This document shows positions 26,124 to 37,822 of a DNA stretch of 64,000 nt, one piece after another. A program made the position numbers and the translations under genes. Source of the DNA: Paramecium sonneborni (Eukaryota; Ciliophora; Oligohymenophorea; Peniculida; Parameciidae); contig CAJJDN010000100.1 of assembly GCA_905182985.1 (NCBI GenBank), positions 218,399 through 282,398 of the forward strand. The letters are read 5' to 3'. The notes under the pieces were generated by a model, which searched no databases, had not been told where the DNA came from, and saw only the letters and a list, made by a program, of their open reading frames with translations. Within the stretch, counting starts at the first letter, position 1; each line of letters opens with the position of its first letter.

Positions 26124-26496
26124 TTAATTATATCCATTTTTAATAAATGAAAAAAAATAAATAAAAAGTGTAAGAATTTTTATTATTGAAATTATTATAA
26201 ATATAATTGTTATATTAAATTAAGAATTAATAGCCTAATAAGATTAGTATAAATAAATAGATGTTTTTGATTAAAATTGGATATGATTGATAAAAAATAA
26301 TGAAAATATGGATAAGATAGGAGAGTAAAAAAGATGAAATAAATGTGAGAGATAAAAGTATAGAGGTATATATATATGTTTAAGATAAATGAGTTAAGAT
26401 AATAATGATAAATATATATAGTATTTTTTATCATATATTAATTAATGGCAAGAATTTAAAAAACAAAATTTTTTATTTAAAAAAATATCTTAGGAA
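26124..26496. other. Intergenic upstream of uL4
   Basis: 373 bp of AT-rich sequence that must contain the uL4 promoter. No other feature is visible. Confidence 0.6.
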
Positions 26497-27806
26497 ATGA
26501 CATCTGTTCCTTTAGTATCAGTATTTTCAGCAGATGACTCAACAAAAGTCACAGCTAAACATATCCCACTTCCAGCTGTATTCTAAACACCAATTAGACC
26601 AGATATAGTGTCATTTGTTCATACTAATATTGCTAAGAATAGAAGATAAGGTATTTGAATAATGTTATATGTTTATTATAGCTCATGCTGTAAATCCATA
26701 AGCTGGTATGTAACATAGTGCTGAGTCTTGGGGTACAGGTAGAGCAGTAGCTCGTATTCCAAGAGTATCTGGATCAGGAACACATAGATCTGGTTAAGCA
26801 GCATTTGGTAATTAATGTAGAAAGGGAAGAATGAGTTTACCAATTAAAGTATGGAGAAGATGGCATAGAAGAGTCAATATCAAATAAAAGAGACATGCAG
26901 CTGCTTCAGCTGTTGCTGCTACAGGAATTGTTCCATTAGTATTAGCTAGAGGACATAGAATCAGTTAAGTCCCATAAATTCCACTTGTTGTTGAAGATAA
27001 AATTGAATCATATGAAAAGACAACTGATGCTCTTAATTTCTTAAAAAGATTTGGTGCTTTTGAAGATGTTTAAAAAGTTGTTTCAACAAAAGTTGTTAGA
27101 GCTGGAATTAGTAAATAAAGAGGAAAGAAATATAGAGTTAGAAAGGGACCACTTGTTGTTTACTTCAATGAGAATGCTAAATTATTGAAAGCATTCAGAA
27201 GTAATTTCTTATATTTATATATTAATTAGATGTTCCAGGAGTTGAAGTAGTCAATGTTACAAGATTAAATCTTCTTTAACTTGCCCCAGGAGGTTAATTA
27301 GGAAGATTTGTTATTTGGACTTAAAGTGCTTTTGCTCATCTTGATAAATTATTCGGAACATATAGATATGCTTCAGTTCTTAAAGATGGATATTAATTAT
27401 TAAGACCACTTCTTACTAATCCAGATTTAGCTAGAATCATCAATTCTAATTAAGTCTAAGAAAAGGTATAACCAGCTAAAACAACCACTGTTCTTCATGA
27501 AGTTTAAAAGAAGAATCCATTAAGAAATACTAAAGCTATGGATAGATTGAATCCATATGCTAGAAAATAAAGAGCTGCTGCTATTGCTGCTATCAAAGCC
27601 AATACCAAAGGAACTAAGAAGATCAAGAAGGTATTCTTTTATTTATATATCTTTCTTAGAATAAAGCACTTAAAAAAGCTTCCAGAGCTGCCTTCAATAA
27701 AGTCTCTTCTGCCTTAAACGATGCTACTAATGCTGCTGTTCAAGAAGAATAAGACATCAAAGTTAAATATTTCTCCGTTTAAAAGGGAGCTGCCTAAGCA
27801 GAATGA
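26497..27806 (+). CDS. RPL4: Ribosomal protein uL4 (RPL4)
   Basis: 406 aa with introns at 26651-26681, 27201-27229 and 27631-27659. Conserved uL4 blocks are present: QHSAESWGTGRAVARIPRV, GNQCRKGRMS..., VPLVLARGHRI, VPGVEVVNVTRLNLLQLAPG and FVIWTQSAFAHLD. The loop lines the ribosomal exit tunnel and binds 28S rRNA. The Lys/Ala-rich extension at the C-terminus is typical of eukaryotes. The first ATG after the AT-rich leader is used. Confidence 0.97.
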
Positions 27807-27891
27807 TGAGCTTAACATATCAATTGTATAATAATATAATACATAATATTCATCCTTATTTTTTAATATTAATTTATATTTTAATTATTTT

Positions 27892-28227
27892 ATGGGCAAA
27901 AATAAAGAATAACAAACAATCACCAATAAAGATATTAATGATATTTTCAAATCTATTTAAAAACAAAATAATATTAAGAAGAATAAATCTGAATAATCCT
28001 AAAATAAATCAACCAATCAAGATTAAAAAATTGTTAAATCATAAAATACTCAACCAGTTCAAAATAATAAAATATTACCAAAAAAAACTAAACATACCAA
28101 TATATAATAATAAAGTAAACCTAAATATACAGAAGAAGGTTATAAAGTATATAATACTGATGAATTAAAAATTGGGAAAGGTGGTAATACTGATAAATGT
28201 CCCTTTGATTGTGAGTGTTGCTTTTGA
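27892..28227 (+). CDS. DUF1764-family small protein
   Basis: 111 aa in one exon. A basic Lys/Gln/Asn-rich N-terminal part is followed by the conserved C-terminal block EGYKVYNTDELKIGKGG ... CPFDCECCF, which matches the eukaryotic DUF1764 signature (Y-x-E/D-E-L-x-I-G-x-G ... CPFDCDCC). The function of this family is not established. The clustered Cys at the very end may bind metal. It starts 86 bp after the uL4 stop, on the same strand. Confidence 0.88.
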
Positions 28228-28494
28228 TATTTTATTTCATATAATTTATATTTAATTAACAGATATATCTCACTTTTTCATAAATTTATTTCTAGAGCTT
28301 TATTTATTTATTTTATTAAATAATTACTGCGAAATAAAGGCCGTTTAAAATTCATTTACTTTTAAAAAAAAGTTATAGAACTATTCTTATTTTCAAAGAG
28401 CTATTCCATAATATAAATTAATAAAATTTAAACAGTAAACTAACAGATTCCTTTGAAGAGTTAAAATGACATTCCTTGATTATCACTAATAAAA

Positions 28495-29559
28495 ATGAAG
28501 TTTTTAATTTGTTTAGCTTTGATTTTATTCACATAAGCAGTTGTGATTAAACATGCTTCAAATCCTCATGCTGCAGTATTTGCTTAACTTGAAAATCTTG
28601 AAGATAATCCTTTAGGAAAATAGATTCTTGATACTATTGCTATCTAAATGAGAAATCAATCACCATTATCTGATATTGCTAAAATGCTTCAAGATTTAAG
28701 AGAAAACCTAGTTCTTTAATAATAAAATGCTGAATTAGTTCATGTTGCTTAAGAGGCTGATTGTGAAGCTGAAATCTATGGTTACAATAGAAGAATAGAA
28801 TTTGCTTCTAATGAAATTACTGAAGCTACAATGGATATTAATAAACATACTTCAGAAATTGAACTATTATAATAAGAAATTGATAATCAAATAATTTAAT
28901 TAAATATTCTCAACTAATAAGAAGAATAATTAAGAGATTAAAGAGCTGAAGATCATGCTGCTTATGAAGAAAGAGAAATTTAAACACCAAAAGTAGTTGA
29001 AGCTCTTAATGTAATTGCTGCTAAATTAAGTGCCATCTAACCAGAAGCTGATGCAGAAGTTGTACTGGCTGAATTAGAAAAGGTTGGTGGAGATAATCCT
29101 ATTCTTGCTCTTGTTTAATTGGCTTCAACATTTTCTACAGAAAAATTATAAAGTGTTTAAGATAAAATTGGTGAATTAAGAACTTCACTAGAATAAGCCT
29201 TGATTGATGATAGAGAATAAGAGATTTAATCATAACTTAACTTTGAAGCTTCAATTTACTCAATCCAAGAATAGAGAGAAGCAATTTAATCTGCAAAGGT
29301 TGAAGCTGAGACAAAGATTGTTTAAGTTGAACATTTATTGGCTGCTGCTAAAAAGAGAAAGTATGATGCAGGAAGAGAATTAGAATCTGCTTCTAATGGA
29401 AAAAAAATGAAGGAAGCTTAATGTGACAATTGGAGAACTTTATATGCCAGAGATACTGAACAAAGAACTACTGAAATCAGCATTATTAGATAAGTTGAAT
29501 CAATTCTTGCTACAAAGTTAGAGGGCGCTTCTAATTATATTAAAGGAAGGATTAATTGA
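28495..29559 (+). CDS. Trichocyst matrix protein (TMP)
   Basis: 354 aa, single exon. A signal peptide (FLICLALILFTQAV) is followed by a pro-region with NPLGKQILDTIAIQ, then long alpha-helical heptads rich in Glu, Gln and Ala with CDN, ASEI/SNEI and ERE patterns typical of TMPs. TMP precursors are proteolytically processed, and their coiled coils pack into the crystalline trichocyst core that expands on Ca2+-triggered exocytosis. A second member of the family lies at 44805-45979. I cannot assign it to a T1-T4 subgroup. Confidence 0.88.
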
Positions 29560-30022
29560 TTATACATTTTAATTTTTAACTCTTTTTTTAAATATATTTT
29601 TTAAATTATATCATATATTATTTATTTATCTACTTATTTTCTAATTTTATTGATCTCTCAATTATTATCTTATTTGAGTATTTTAAATTAAAAATTTGCA
29701 TATCATTACCTTATTTATTTGTTTATCTAATTGAACAAATAGGTTAAGAAAAAAAAAAAAATTGAATCAATTTCAAAATAATATATTCTTAAAAAATTTT
29801 AATACTTTTCCTTTGACCTTGTCTCTGCTAATAAGATATCTGATTGAATATTATTATAAATTCAAAGGAAAATAATAAATATTTTTAAATTCTTAAATAA
29901 ATCCATAAAACATTATAATTTATTAACAATCATCAAATCTAAATTAGAAAAAAAAAATATTTATATGGTTTAGAAAAAAAGATTCCCATTAAATAATTAG
30001 TATATTATATTTCTCATATCCA
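29560..30022. other. AT-rich intergenic region
   Basis: 463 bp, over 80% A/T by eye, with homopolymer A runs near 29750. No gene or RNA seen. Confidence 0.6.
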
Positions 30023-31028
30023 ATGGAACAACACGTTGAATAATTTCCGTATTAGTCTGTTTAATCAACATTTGAAGCAAGTAAACCAAAAAGACCTTAT
30101 CAAAAAATTTCTTAAGAAACCAGGTCTCAAATTCTTCATGCATTGACAGTAGAGAAACTGCCCTTATGCAATGTAAGTTAATTTTTACAAATTAAAAGGT
30201 AGCTGAAATGTTTAAAACGAAGGCCTGTACATGTAAAGCAATTTTACAGACTTATGAATTGGAAGGCCGAAGAGAAAAGAAGACCAGTAGAAGAGAGCGA
30301 GTAGAAATAGATTCACACCTTAAAATAATTGTTATAGACCCTTTGGGCCGATCTAACTATGAATACAATAATATTAAACATTCTAAAGTATTTTATATAA
30401 ACTTATTAAAATATTTTAGATGTATACAGAAGAAAAAGAACTCAGCAGAAAGGAAGAAAAATAACTCAAAAGAAGATTACAATAAGAAATATTAACTTAA
30501 TTGGAGGAACTATAAACTGGATGCTACAATGTTTAATAGACAATATCTTAGGATAATAATACTGATGAAAAAGCTCCAGGAAATATTGCTCGAGGAGTCA
30601 ATATGAGTTTATAATTAATTTAATAGAAGTTAAAATTGGATGGAATCAGTCTAGGTAAGAATGAAAAAAAAAAGTTAAAGGAACTTAAAAAAAAAGAGTA
30701 ATAAATTGTATAAGAAAATATGATAAAAGTTGAAGAGGGAAAAAGTAATTAGAATTCAGCTTTTTAATAAGAATTAAAATAGGAAATTCCAAAACCTAAT
30801 ATAGTATGTGATCTTGGATAGAATTATAGTAAAATTAAACAATTTATAGAAAATGTTAATTAAAAATCCTAAATAAACCCATAAATAATTGATAAATTAA
30901 ACTACTTAACAAATGAAACTATATTCTAAATGAGTCTGAAATAAAGATTGTAAGATAAAGATTTTTAGGTATCAATTTTGAAACATAATGTCTCGAGATA
31001 CTTAAAATAATTTTTTTTAAGTAATTGA
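30023..31028 (+). CDS. Helix-turn-helix protein, transposase-like DNA-binding domain
   Basis: About 315 aa with introns at 30173-30198 and 30388-30419. Residues about 30-85 resemble the HTH of Tc1/IS630-type transposases: SQETRSQILHALTVEKLPL, NVAEMFKTKACTCKAILQTY, then ELEGRREKKTSRRER. The remainder is Lys/Gln-rich and helical, with no DDE catalytic triad recognisable. It is likely a DNA-binding protein, possibly derived from a transposase; this is inference. A 64-nt GT..AG stretch overlapping its stop (31021-31084) could join it to the next frame. Confidence 0.65.
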
Positions 31029-31163
31029 TTATTATAACTTTACTTACTAAATGTTATTTATCTAACAATTTTTTTATACTCAGAAAATCATATCTAAATA
31101 TATATATATTTTAAATAAATGTAATTTTATGCTAATTTTTCTTTCATTTTTAGTAAAGATGAT

Positions 31164-31760
31164 ATGTGGAATTTTAATTAATTCATTACAGAATAATCAG
31201 AAGACACAAAAATCTTATTAGATGAAGATTTTTATAATGAAATATTGAATAAGGATAGTGAGTAAAGTGATAAGCCTTAAATAGTTGAAATAGATAAAAG
31301 TTTATTGGAGTAAGAATTATAAATAGTAAAATTGAATAAATAAAAGAGAAATTATTAGGAAGAGTATTTGAAATTGATAAATTTTGAAACATATACTAAG
31401 GAATTGTCACTGGGATAATTAACAAGATTATTAATTGATAATTAGTATGTTGATTAATAAGAATTAAAAATCTATAAAAAGTATTCGAATGAATATTTGA
31501 TTGAGTCAGGGAGAATATTTGGAGTACCGCTAGTATTTTACAATAAATAAGAATTATAGAATAAATAAGTATTGTAGAATAAATAAGAGTTGGAGCATAA
31601 TCATTCTCTATATTTGGTAGATTATTGTATGGATTGCAATTGGTTTTAATTATATCGAAAAGTGAGATTATCTTAAGAAGTAAATAAGTAGCTGATTTTA
31701 ATAATGTTTTCGAAAGAAGGAGAAATAGTGAATGTAAAGAAAATTTAAAACTACAAATGA
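31164..31760 (+). CDS. Unknown helical protein (perhaps the 3' part of the HTH gene)
   Basis: 198 codons without a stop, starting MWNFNQFITEQ. It is rich in Glu, Gln, Leu and Lys and has a short tandem repeat (NKQELQ, NKQVLQ, NKQELE). A Cys pair occurs in YCMDCNW. Upstream, two possible introns (31021-31084, 64 nt, and about 31121-31153) would fuse it in frame to the HTH gene. The larger one is unusual in size, so I list them separately. It ends 62 bp from the stop of the convergent kinase gene. Confidence 0.5.
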
Positions 31761-31821
31761 ATGATATAAACTTATATTGAAACATTAAATAATTTAAGCA
31801 AAAAAAATTTAGAGTCATTAA

Positions 31822-33222
31822 TCAATATTTTGAATTTGTATTTGGCATTTTTGCAGGTTTGAAACTTTATAAATGACTGAAATCATAAATGGAATTATTG
31901 TCTTTTTTTTATTATTCTTATAGTTGACTTGATTATAAATTCCGTTGTTATTTATTTAAAGAAATAGAGGGAACATATTCACCATATTCTAAATTTTTAG
32001 CAGACTAAGAAGATTATTTTGAAGGGAGTGGTTTATTTTCAGTAGTAATAAAATCCAAAATATCATCTAGATCATTACTATCTTCTTCTTATGGTTATTA
32101 TTATTATTATAGAGTTTATTTATATTTAAATTAATTTTAGGGTTCTTCTTTTTGACTATAAGATTTAGATATTTTATCGATATCTGGCAATTTAAATTCA
32201 GTATTAGACTTAGGTAATTCTTCAAATATAATAGAAGGTGCAATTTTTTCAATATTATAGAAAAAAGGATGAGTTAACATTTGAGTAGCTGTAATTCTTT
32301 TATTAGGATCCCATCTAATCATTTAAGTTAATAAATTCAATGCTTCAGTACTTGCATTAGGAATAAGTTATTATAATTGAAGTGGTTAGAATTATGCTAA
32401 AGCTAATCCCATTTAAGAAACAAGTCTACATCCTTCTGGCCAATCATTTTAAGTAAAAGTACTAAGATAATAAATATAATATACCCAAGAGTAGAGAGAA
32501 TCTTATTAAATTATTCTAATTCTGAATTACCTTAAAAGAGTGGTCTATTTAAGAATAGTTCAGCCATAATACAACCTAATGCAAATATATCTACTGGACT
32601 ATTATAATTAGCTTATTTTAATAAGATCTCTGGAGCCTATAAATAAATTAAATTATAGAATTTACTCTATACCATCTTGTAGCAATATAATCTGTATAAG
32701 GTGGTCTAGATCTGATCTCTCTTGCACATCCAAGATCAATAATCTTAACAACTCCATTATTAGATACTAAAAGATTCTCAGGTTTTAAATCTCTATGAAA
32801 ATAGCCATGTTTATGCATGTAACTAAGTCCATTGGCTACTTGGTAAATAAGGGATTTTATTTAATCTTCAACTATGGTTTTACCCTAAGTTCCATCTTAT
32901 ATTTGGTTACCATCTCTTTTTATTGTATGTACATTTAATAAATGCTTTTCTCTACAAACTCAAAGACTAGACAGAGAGTTTCATTGTCCAGAAATACTAA
33001 TTTCAAACTATTCTTACATTCTTTAAGCTTGACAATATTTGGATGATTTTAAAGTTTCATCAAAGCTTTTACTTCTCTTAAGTTTGTACATTCTTCAAAA
33101 TTGTAATACTTCTATTTCATCTTTTTTATTGCCACTAAATCATGATTTTACATATCTTCAGCTTTTATTACTACTCCAAATGTTCCATCTCCAGTCTTTT
33201 TTAATTCTCTAAACTTTTTCAT
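31822..33222 (-). CDS. RCK-type protein kinase (MAK/MOK/LF4-like)
   Basis: 440 aa with introns at 32885-32910, 32637-32665 and 32462-32484. Kinase motifs in order: [30 protein letters not shown] in place of DFG, the activation loop [15 protein letters not shown] with the MAPK-like TDY, and [12 protein letters not shown] plus the overall pattern point to the RCK family, whose members in Chlamydomonas (LF4), Tetrahymena and mammals limit cilium length. The C-terminal tail (about residues 300-440) is Gln/Asn-rich. Role in cilia is by family, not shown here. The DLG variant should still be active because Asp is kept. Confidence 0.88.
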
Positions 33223-33526
33223 ATCGCCTCAAGTAATAATTTAATATATATATTTATATATATATACAACATATACAATATCATCAAAAAGTATAGTTCA
33301 AATTCATTACTTATTAGTCATCTGGAAAATTAATTTTAAATTCAATATTTCTAGTTAATTATGGATCTGACTTTATTCTATAAATTATTGTCTTCTTCTC
33401 CTTAAATCTATTTATTATCTTATCTTAATATAAAAGAACTATTTTTATATTAGAAATCGTTTTTACTATATCCGTTTTAAAAAGCTAACTAACTTACAGT
33501 CTAAATTAGTTAAAAAAATAATAATA
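33223..33526. other. Spacer with a start-less minus-strand frame
   Basis: About 300 bp between divergent genes. On the minus strand, about 33267-33450 reads like protein (NIKIVLLYQDKIINRF...KSDPQLTRN) and ends in TGA, but has no in-frame ATG even if a 32-nt intron (GTAAG..ATAG) is removed. It could be a remnant or an exon of a gene I cannot delimit. Confidence 0.35.
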
Positions 33527-33754
33527 ATGAGTGAAGAGAAGAGCCTTGCATCTGCATCTAAATCAATTACAAAGAAACCTTGTTCTTGGAAATAAATGTT
33601 CCGAAAGAAGAATTATGAAGAACAAAAGAAGAGAGAAGAATTAAGAAAGTTAGGTGAAGAAATAGCTAAAACTGAAGAGTTTCTTTAAAATGCTTGGGCT
33701 CTTGTTGCTAAAGTCATTAAAAATACCAAATATCCTCTAAACTAATTGAAGTGA
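33527..33754 (+). CDS. Small basic helical protein, unknown
   Basis: 75 aa, single exon: a Ser/Lys-rich start, then a charged helix (NYEEQKKREELRKLGEEIAK) and a hydrophobic end. Codon usage resembles its neighbours. No family recognised. Confidence 0.55.
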
Positions 33755-34080
33755 TGATTTAACATCATTGTGTTATTTTGTTAAAATATCTTTTATTACT
33801 CATAACTAAATTTTTATAAAATGTTTACATAATGTGTCTCTTTTGGCGTTACATCTTCATTTTCTCCTAAATGATGTTATGTATTTTTGTTTATTCTCTT
33901 TCTTTTTTTTACTGTCTTAAATTCCCCTCTCCTTCCTCCTAACATTCATTGTATATTAAAATTTAATTGTTTCTTGTTATTTTTACTTGAATTCTTAATA
34001 CAATTATCAATAATATATCTATGTTTATTTTATAATAATCGGTTGCTTAATTGGAATTTGAATAATTTTAATATATAGTA
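33755..34080. other. Intergenic, T-rich
   Basis: 326 bp, rich in T/C on the plus strand. Nothing to annotate beyond spacer and a likely promoter. Confidence 0.55.
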
Positions 34081-34679
34081 ATGAAAGCTTACAGATCTCC
34101 TTGTTAATCTTTTCATACTGTAAGAACATCATAATGTAATTTCACAACTCCTGAAAGATTGGTCAAAGTTTAAACAAACTCAGGAGTTAAATGTAGTCCC
34201 TTTTAAAAAAATGATAATCAATTCAAAAATTACCAATCAAATACTATAGCAAAGAAAAATGATAGTACACATTTATATGATTACATCAATGAATTAGAAT
34301 AAAGTAGATATGTTATTATAAATAAATAGAAATCAATAAATTGGAATAAAGTTAATGTAGGAGTTTAAGTAATAATTATCCTGAAATTTTATAATTGGAA
34401 AAGAGAATGTTAAACTTATTAAATGAAAATTGTGAATTAAAAACTTAAACTCTTATGAGTTAAAAATTAGCTTATGAAAATGATTAGCTCAAATAATTGG
34501 TATAGGAACAATAAATGAAAATACTAGAATTTGGAGAATAATATAATTTGCTCTTTGATTCTCATTAAAAAGTTTGCGAAGAATACAGAACCTTAGAATC
34601 TAAAATCTAAACTTATGAACTTAGCATGTCAATACGAAAACATTCAAGTTTTAGTGAATATTTCAAGACTTCAGAATGA
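34081..34679 (+). CDS. Coiled-coil protein, unknown
   Basis: 190 aa with one 26-nt intron (34304-34329). The N-terminal 75 residues are Ser/Thr/Asn-rich with several Cys; the rest is a continuous coiled coil (EILQLEKRMLNLLNENCELK ... AYENDQLKQLVQEQQMKILE). It may be a structural or cytoskeletal adaptor; no family recognised. Splicing the intron joins two heptad stretches smoothly, which supports the model. Confidence 0.65.
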
Positions 34680-34804
34680 GAGATTATAATTCATTTTTTA
34701 AACTTATTAATGAATAATTCATTTATATTCTCTCTAAATAATTATTACTCTTAAATTTATACAATATATATATTATTTATTTAATTAATAAATATACCAA
34801 TGAT

Positions 34805-35610
34805 AGTATATTGTTAGATCCAATAAAAGATTGGGAGTAGATTAATTAAATTCTTAATCTGATAAACAACTGCTATTATTAAATTATGAAGATTATCAAC
34901 TTAAATTATACATACAGGTAACTTTTTTTTAAAATATTGTATAGATAAGAGCCATAAAATGCTATGTAAAATAGAAAAAAAAAGAATTTAGAAATTTTTG
35001 ATAATCATCAATATGCTTATTAAACTTCTCTAAGTTATGTAAAGGCAGGATTATTAATAAAATTAAGAAATTGAATTAATTACAATAAAAAGAAATAAAA
35101 TTTGCTAAATATAGTAAAATAAGAAAGGAAGACAGAAAAAAATCAGATAAAAAGGATACAAAGAAACTCATTATTATATAATGGAATAAATGGAAGATTA
35201 AAAATAATAGAAGAAAAGAGAATAGTAATAAAAATCATAAGAATTGAAGTATTATGGAATTGATGATGAATAAAATAAAAGAGAAGATCATGATAATCTT
35301 AAAGAAAGAAAGAAAATTTTACATAATTTAGACAAGATCTGATATTGTAAATAGAAGAATAATAAACAAAAAAAAAGGGATTAATCTATAAGTAATGTTG
35401 AAATGAAAATAAATTAAAATTATAATAATAATAGTATTAAATATTGGAATTGTTCCAGGAATGTTTGTTGATCATAATAGACTTAAATAGTTGTTATATC
35501 ACTATTTTTAAGATAGAAAATATCTTGATAGTAATTAAACCAAAAGATAAAATAGCTAATTTTAAAGATAAAGAAACTTAAGTGCATATTTTGTTTCAAA
35601 TTAGATATAA
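34805..35610 (+). pseudogene. Frameshifted remnant of a charged helical protein
   Basis: Protein-like stretches appear in different frames one after another: RLGVDQLNSQSDKQLLLLNY, then (after a plausible 27-nt intron at 34918-34944) DNHQYAYQTSLSYVKAGLL, then FAKYSKIRKEDRKKSDKKD, then YYIMEQMEDQKQQKKREQQ, and finally IVPGMFVDHNRLKQLLYHYF. Normal introns do not connect them, and no ATG fits the first. I read this as one gene broken by several indels. Indels from sequencing are the alternative. Confidence 0.4.
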
Positions 35611-35834
35611 TGAAATTTATAAAGATTTAGAATTATTAAATTTATTACTAAAATTCTTAAAATAAACTTAAATGACAATTTAAATTGTCTTTTATTATGA
35701 ATATATTTTAAAATAATAAAAATTAATTATTATTTAAAATAATTTATATACTGTTTATTTCTGGGAGAAATACTCTCAAAACTTGTTTCCATAAAAATTG
35801 TAATTTTAATAATAAAATACCAATAAGAGAAAAG

Positions 35835-36470
35835 ATGACTGAATAATATTTTGAATTTGATTATTTACTTAGAATCATATTAGTAGGTGATACTGGAATT
35901 GGGAAGAGTTCACTTCTTTTGAGATATACAGATTAAGAATTTTAATAAAATTTACTTCCAACTATAGGAATAGACTTCAGAACTAAAATTATTGAATAAA
36001 TGGGAAAAAATGTTAAATTATAATTTTGGGATACAGCAGGTTAAGAGAGATTTAGAACAATAAGTAGAAATTATTATAGAGGAGCCCATGCTATTTTTTT
36101 TGTTTATGATATTACTGATAGAGAATCATTTAAAAGAATTGAATATTGGATTAATGAAGTTGAGCAGAATTCACCACCTGATATAATTAGAGTTTTGATA
36201 GGAAATAAGAGTGATTTAAATTATAAAAGAGAAGTTGATTTTGATGAAGGAAAAGAATTGGCCAGAACCCAAGGACTTGAATTCTTTGAATCGTCTGCTC
36301 TTGAGAATAGAAATATAGAATGTGCAATTAATTATGTAGTTAAAATGTGGCTTAGAAAAAAAGAATTAGAAGAAAAATACTAAAAATAAAATCCTTAAGC
36401 AAATCCTATTTTATCAGATTTAACAGTACCAATAAAAAAGAAAAGCTTACTTTAACTTTGCTAATGTTGA
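35835..36470 (+). CDS. Rab-family small GTPase, intronless
   Basis: 211 aa in a single exon. G motifs: GDTGIGKS, PTIGIDFRTK, WDTAGQERFR, GNKSDL and ESSAL (in place of ETSAK). The C-terminus ends LCQC, a CXC geranylgeranylation signal that depends on reading TAA as Gln between the two cysteines. It should act in membrane traffic. Divergent G5 and the lack of introns set it apart from the Rab at 10157. The subfamily is uncertain. Confidence 0.92.
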
Positions 36471-36871
36471 TTTTATTTTTTATCAAACCTTTTTTATGTT
36501 TATAGAATTTTAAACCACTATTATTTCTGTTAATTAGTTGTATTAATAGTTACATTCTCCATTTTAAATGGTTAAAGGTTAAATAATTATTCTAATTCTT
36601 TATTTATTTTTCTTTCAAATTTTAATCTAAAATTGGTACAATAAATACTGATTTAACATTTTAAATTGATTTCATTTCTATTTAAAAATTTTCAAAATCT
36701 TTTTTTTATCATAATAGAATTATCTTTTCTATATTAGTTATTAAGCAGAATATATGTTAATTTCTTTGGATTATATTTTTATTTTCAAGTGTTATATTAT
36801 ATTATGATTATTTAATTATAACTTTCGTAATTTGCTCACTTTAATTAATCAAAGAATAATTTTTTATCATA
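36471..36871. other. Intergenic, AT-rich
   Basis: About 400 bp with frames broken by TGA. Nothing recognisable. Confidence 0.55.
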
Positions 36872-37150
36872 ATGAATGCTTTTGGACTTTAAAATAATAG
36901 GTTTCATTAAAAAGCTTGTGTAAAGCGTAACAAAAGAAGTGATGAAAAATAAAATTTTTTAAACCCAGAGAAATAGATAGACAATTTTACTGCGAAAAAA
37001 AACTCTTATTATGCTTCAGAAGTCAATTCTTCATACTCAAATCTAATAAATGATTATGATAATAGTAACACTATTTCAATTCCAAAATCTATTAAAGTCG
37101 ATTTAATAATTAGGTTAAATGAGAAATATTCAAAGAAGTCTTATCAATGA
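36872..37150 (+). CDS. Small polar protein, unknown
   Basis: 92 aa, single exon, Asn/Ser/Lys-rich, with a Tyr/Ser segment (SYYASEVNSSYSN) and a short helix near the end. No family recognised; it may be one of the small expressed proteins common in Paramecium. Confidence 0.5.
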
Positions 37151-37415
37151 TTTTAAATCTATATATATTTACTATTATTACATAAAAAGAAGGAAATCTT
37201 TAAAATATGGATATTTCTCGAACTTTTTTTTATAAATCCATAAATATTTTATAAACAACGGCATTTATGATTTATTTTAGTTATATTCAAAGGTTAAGTA
37301 TCAAATTGTATTCTCAAAATGTATATTTTTTCATTGATAAATATATTAGATAGATAAAAAAAACAAGAGAAATTTATAAAAAGACCGGATATTTATAAAA
37401 AATCATTTATTTTTT

Positions 37416-37577
37416 ATGAAGTCTTGGAATGAAATAACTCAATCTATTATTTATTTTTAAGATAAATTAAGTGAAGTCTTTGAATCTCTGGATAACATTA
37501 TTTTGTTTAATTAATTCACTGTAGATTTTATATCAAAATAACCATAAATTTTTTAATAATTGTTTTAAAGTATATGA
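37416..37577 (+). CDS. Short frame overlapping the next gene
   Basis: 53 aa (MKSWNEITQSIIYF...), helical and Gln/Phe-rich. It ends at TGA 37575-37577, overlapping the ATG of the next frame by ATGA. An intron at about 37571 would carry it into the next region in another frame, which reads less well. A doubtful gene. Confidence 0.3.
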
Positions 37578-37822
37578 GTTCTTTTAATCTCTTAAGCAAT
37601 AAATTTATGCAATCTGCTATGGAGAGAAAATCGTTAAGATCAATTTAAGTAAGTCAGAAAAATCTTGATGGATCTACTAAATCAATTTCTTATGAGATTT
37701 GGGATTAGAACGATGGTTTAGATTCACCAATGACACCTAAAATTAGACTTCCAGGTTCCTATTAGCCAAAATTTATAAACTCAGTAAGAAATCAAATCAA
37801 AAGAATTCCAGAAACACATTGA
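37574..37822 (+). CDS. Small Ser-rich protein, unknown
   Basis: 82 aa, single exon: MSSFNLLSNKFMQ, then Ser/Lys-rich sequence with a possible SP/TP phosphosite region (DSPMTPKIRLPGS). No domain recognised. Confidence 0.5.

Noticed and set aside
31186..31818. Minus-strand hydrophobic frames and a plus-strand frame after 31761 (YIETLNNLSKKN...)
   Set aside because: The minus frames are antisense to the unknown helical protein. The plus stretch after 31761 sits behind a TGA, where the kinase C-terminus is coded on the other strand from 31822.
32970..33000. An intron-like GTATTT...TCTAG in the LF4-like kinase
   Set aside because: It encodes the conserved [12 protein letters not shown] block of the kinase and must be kept.
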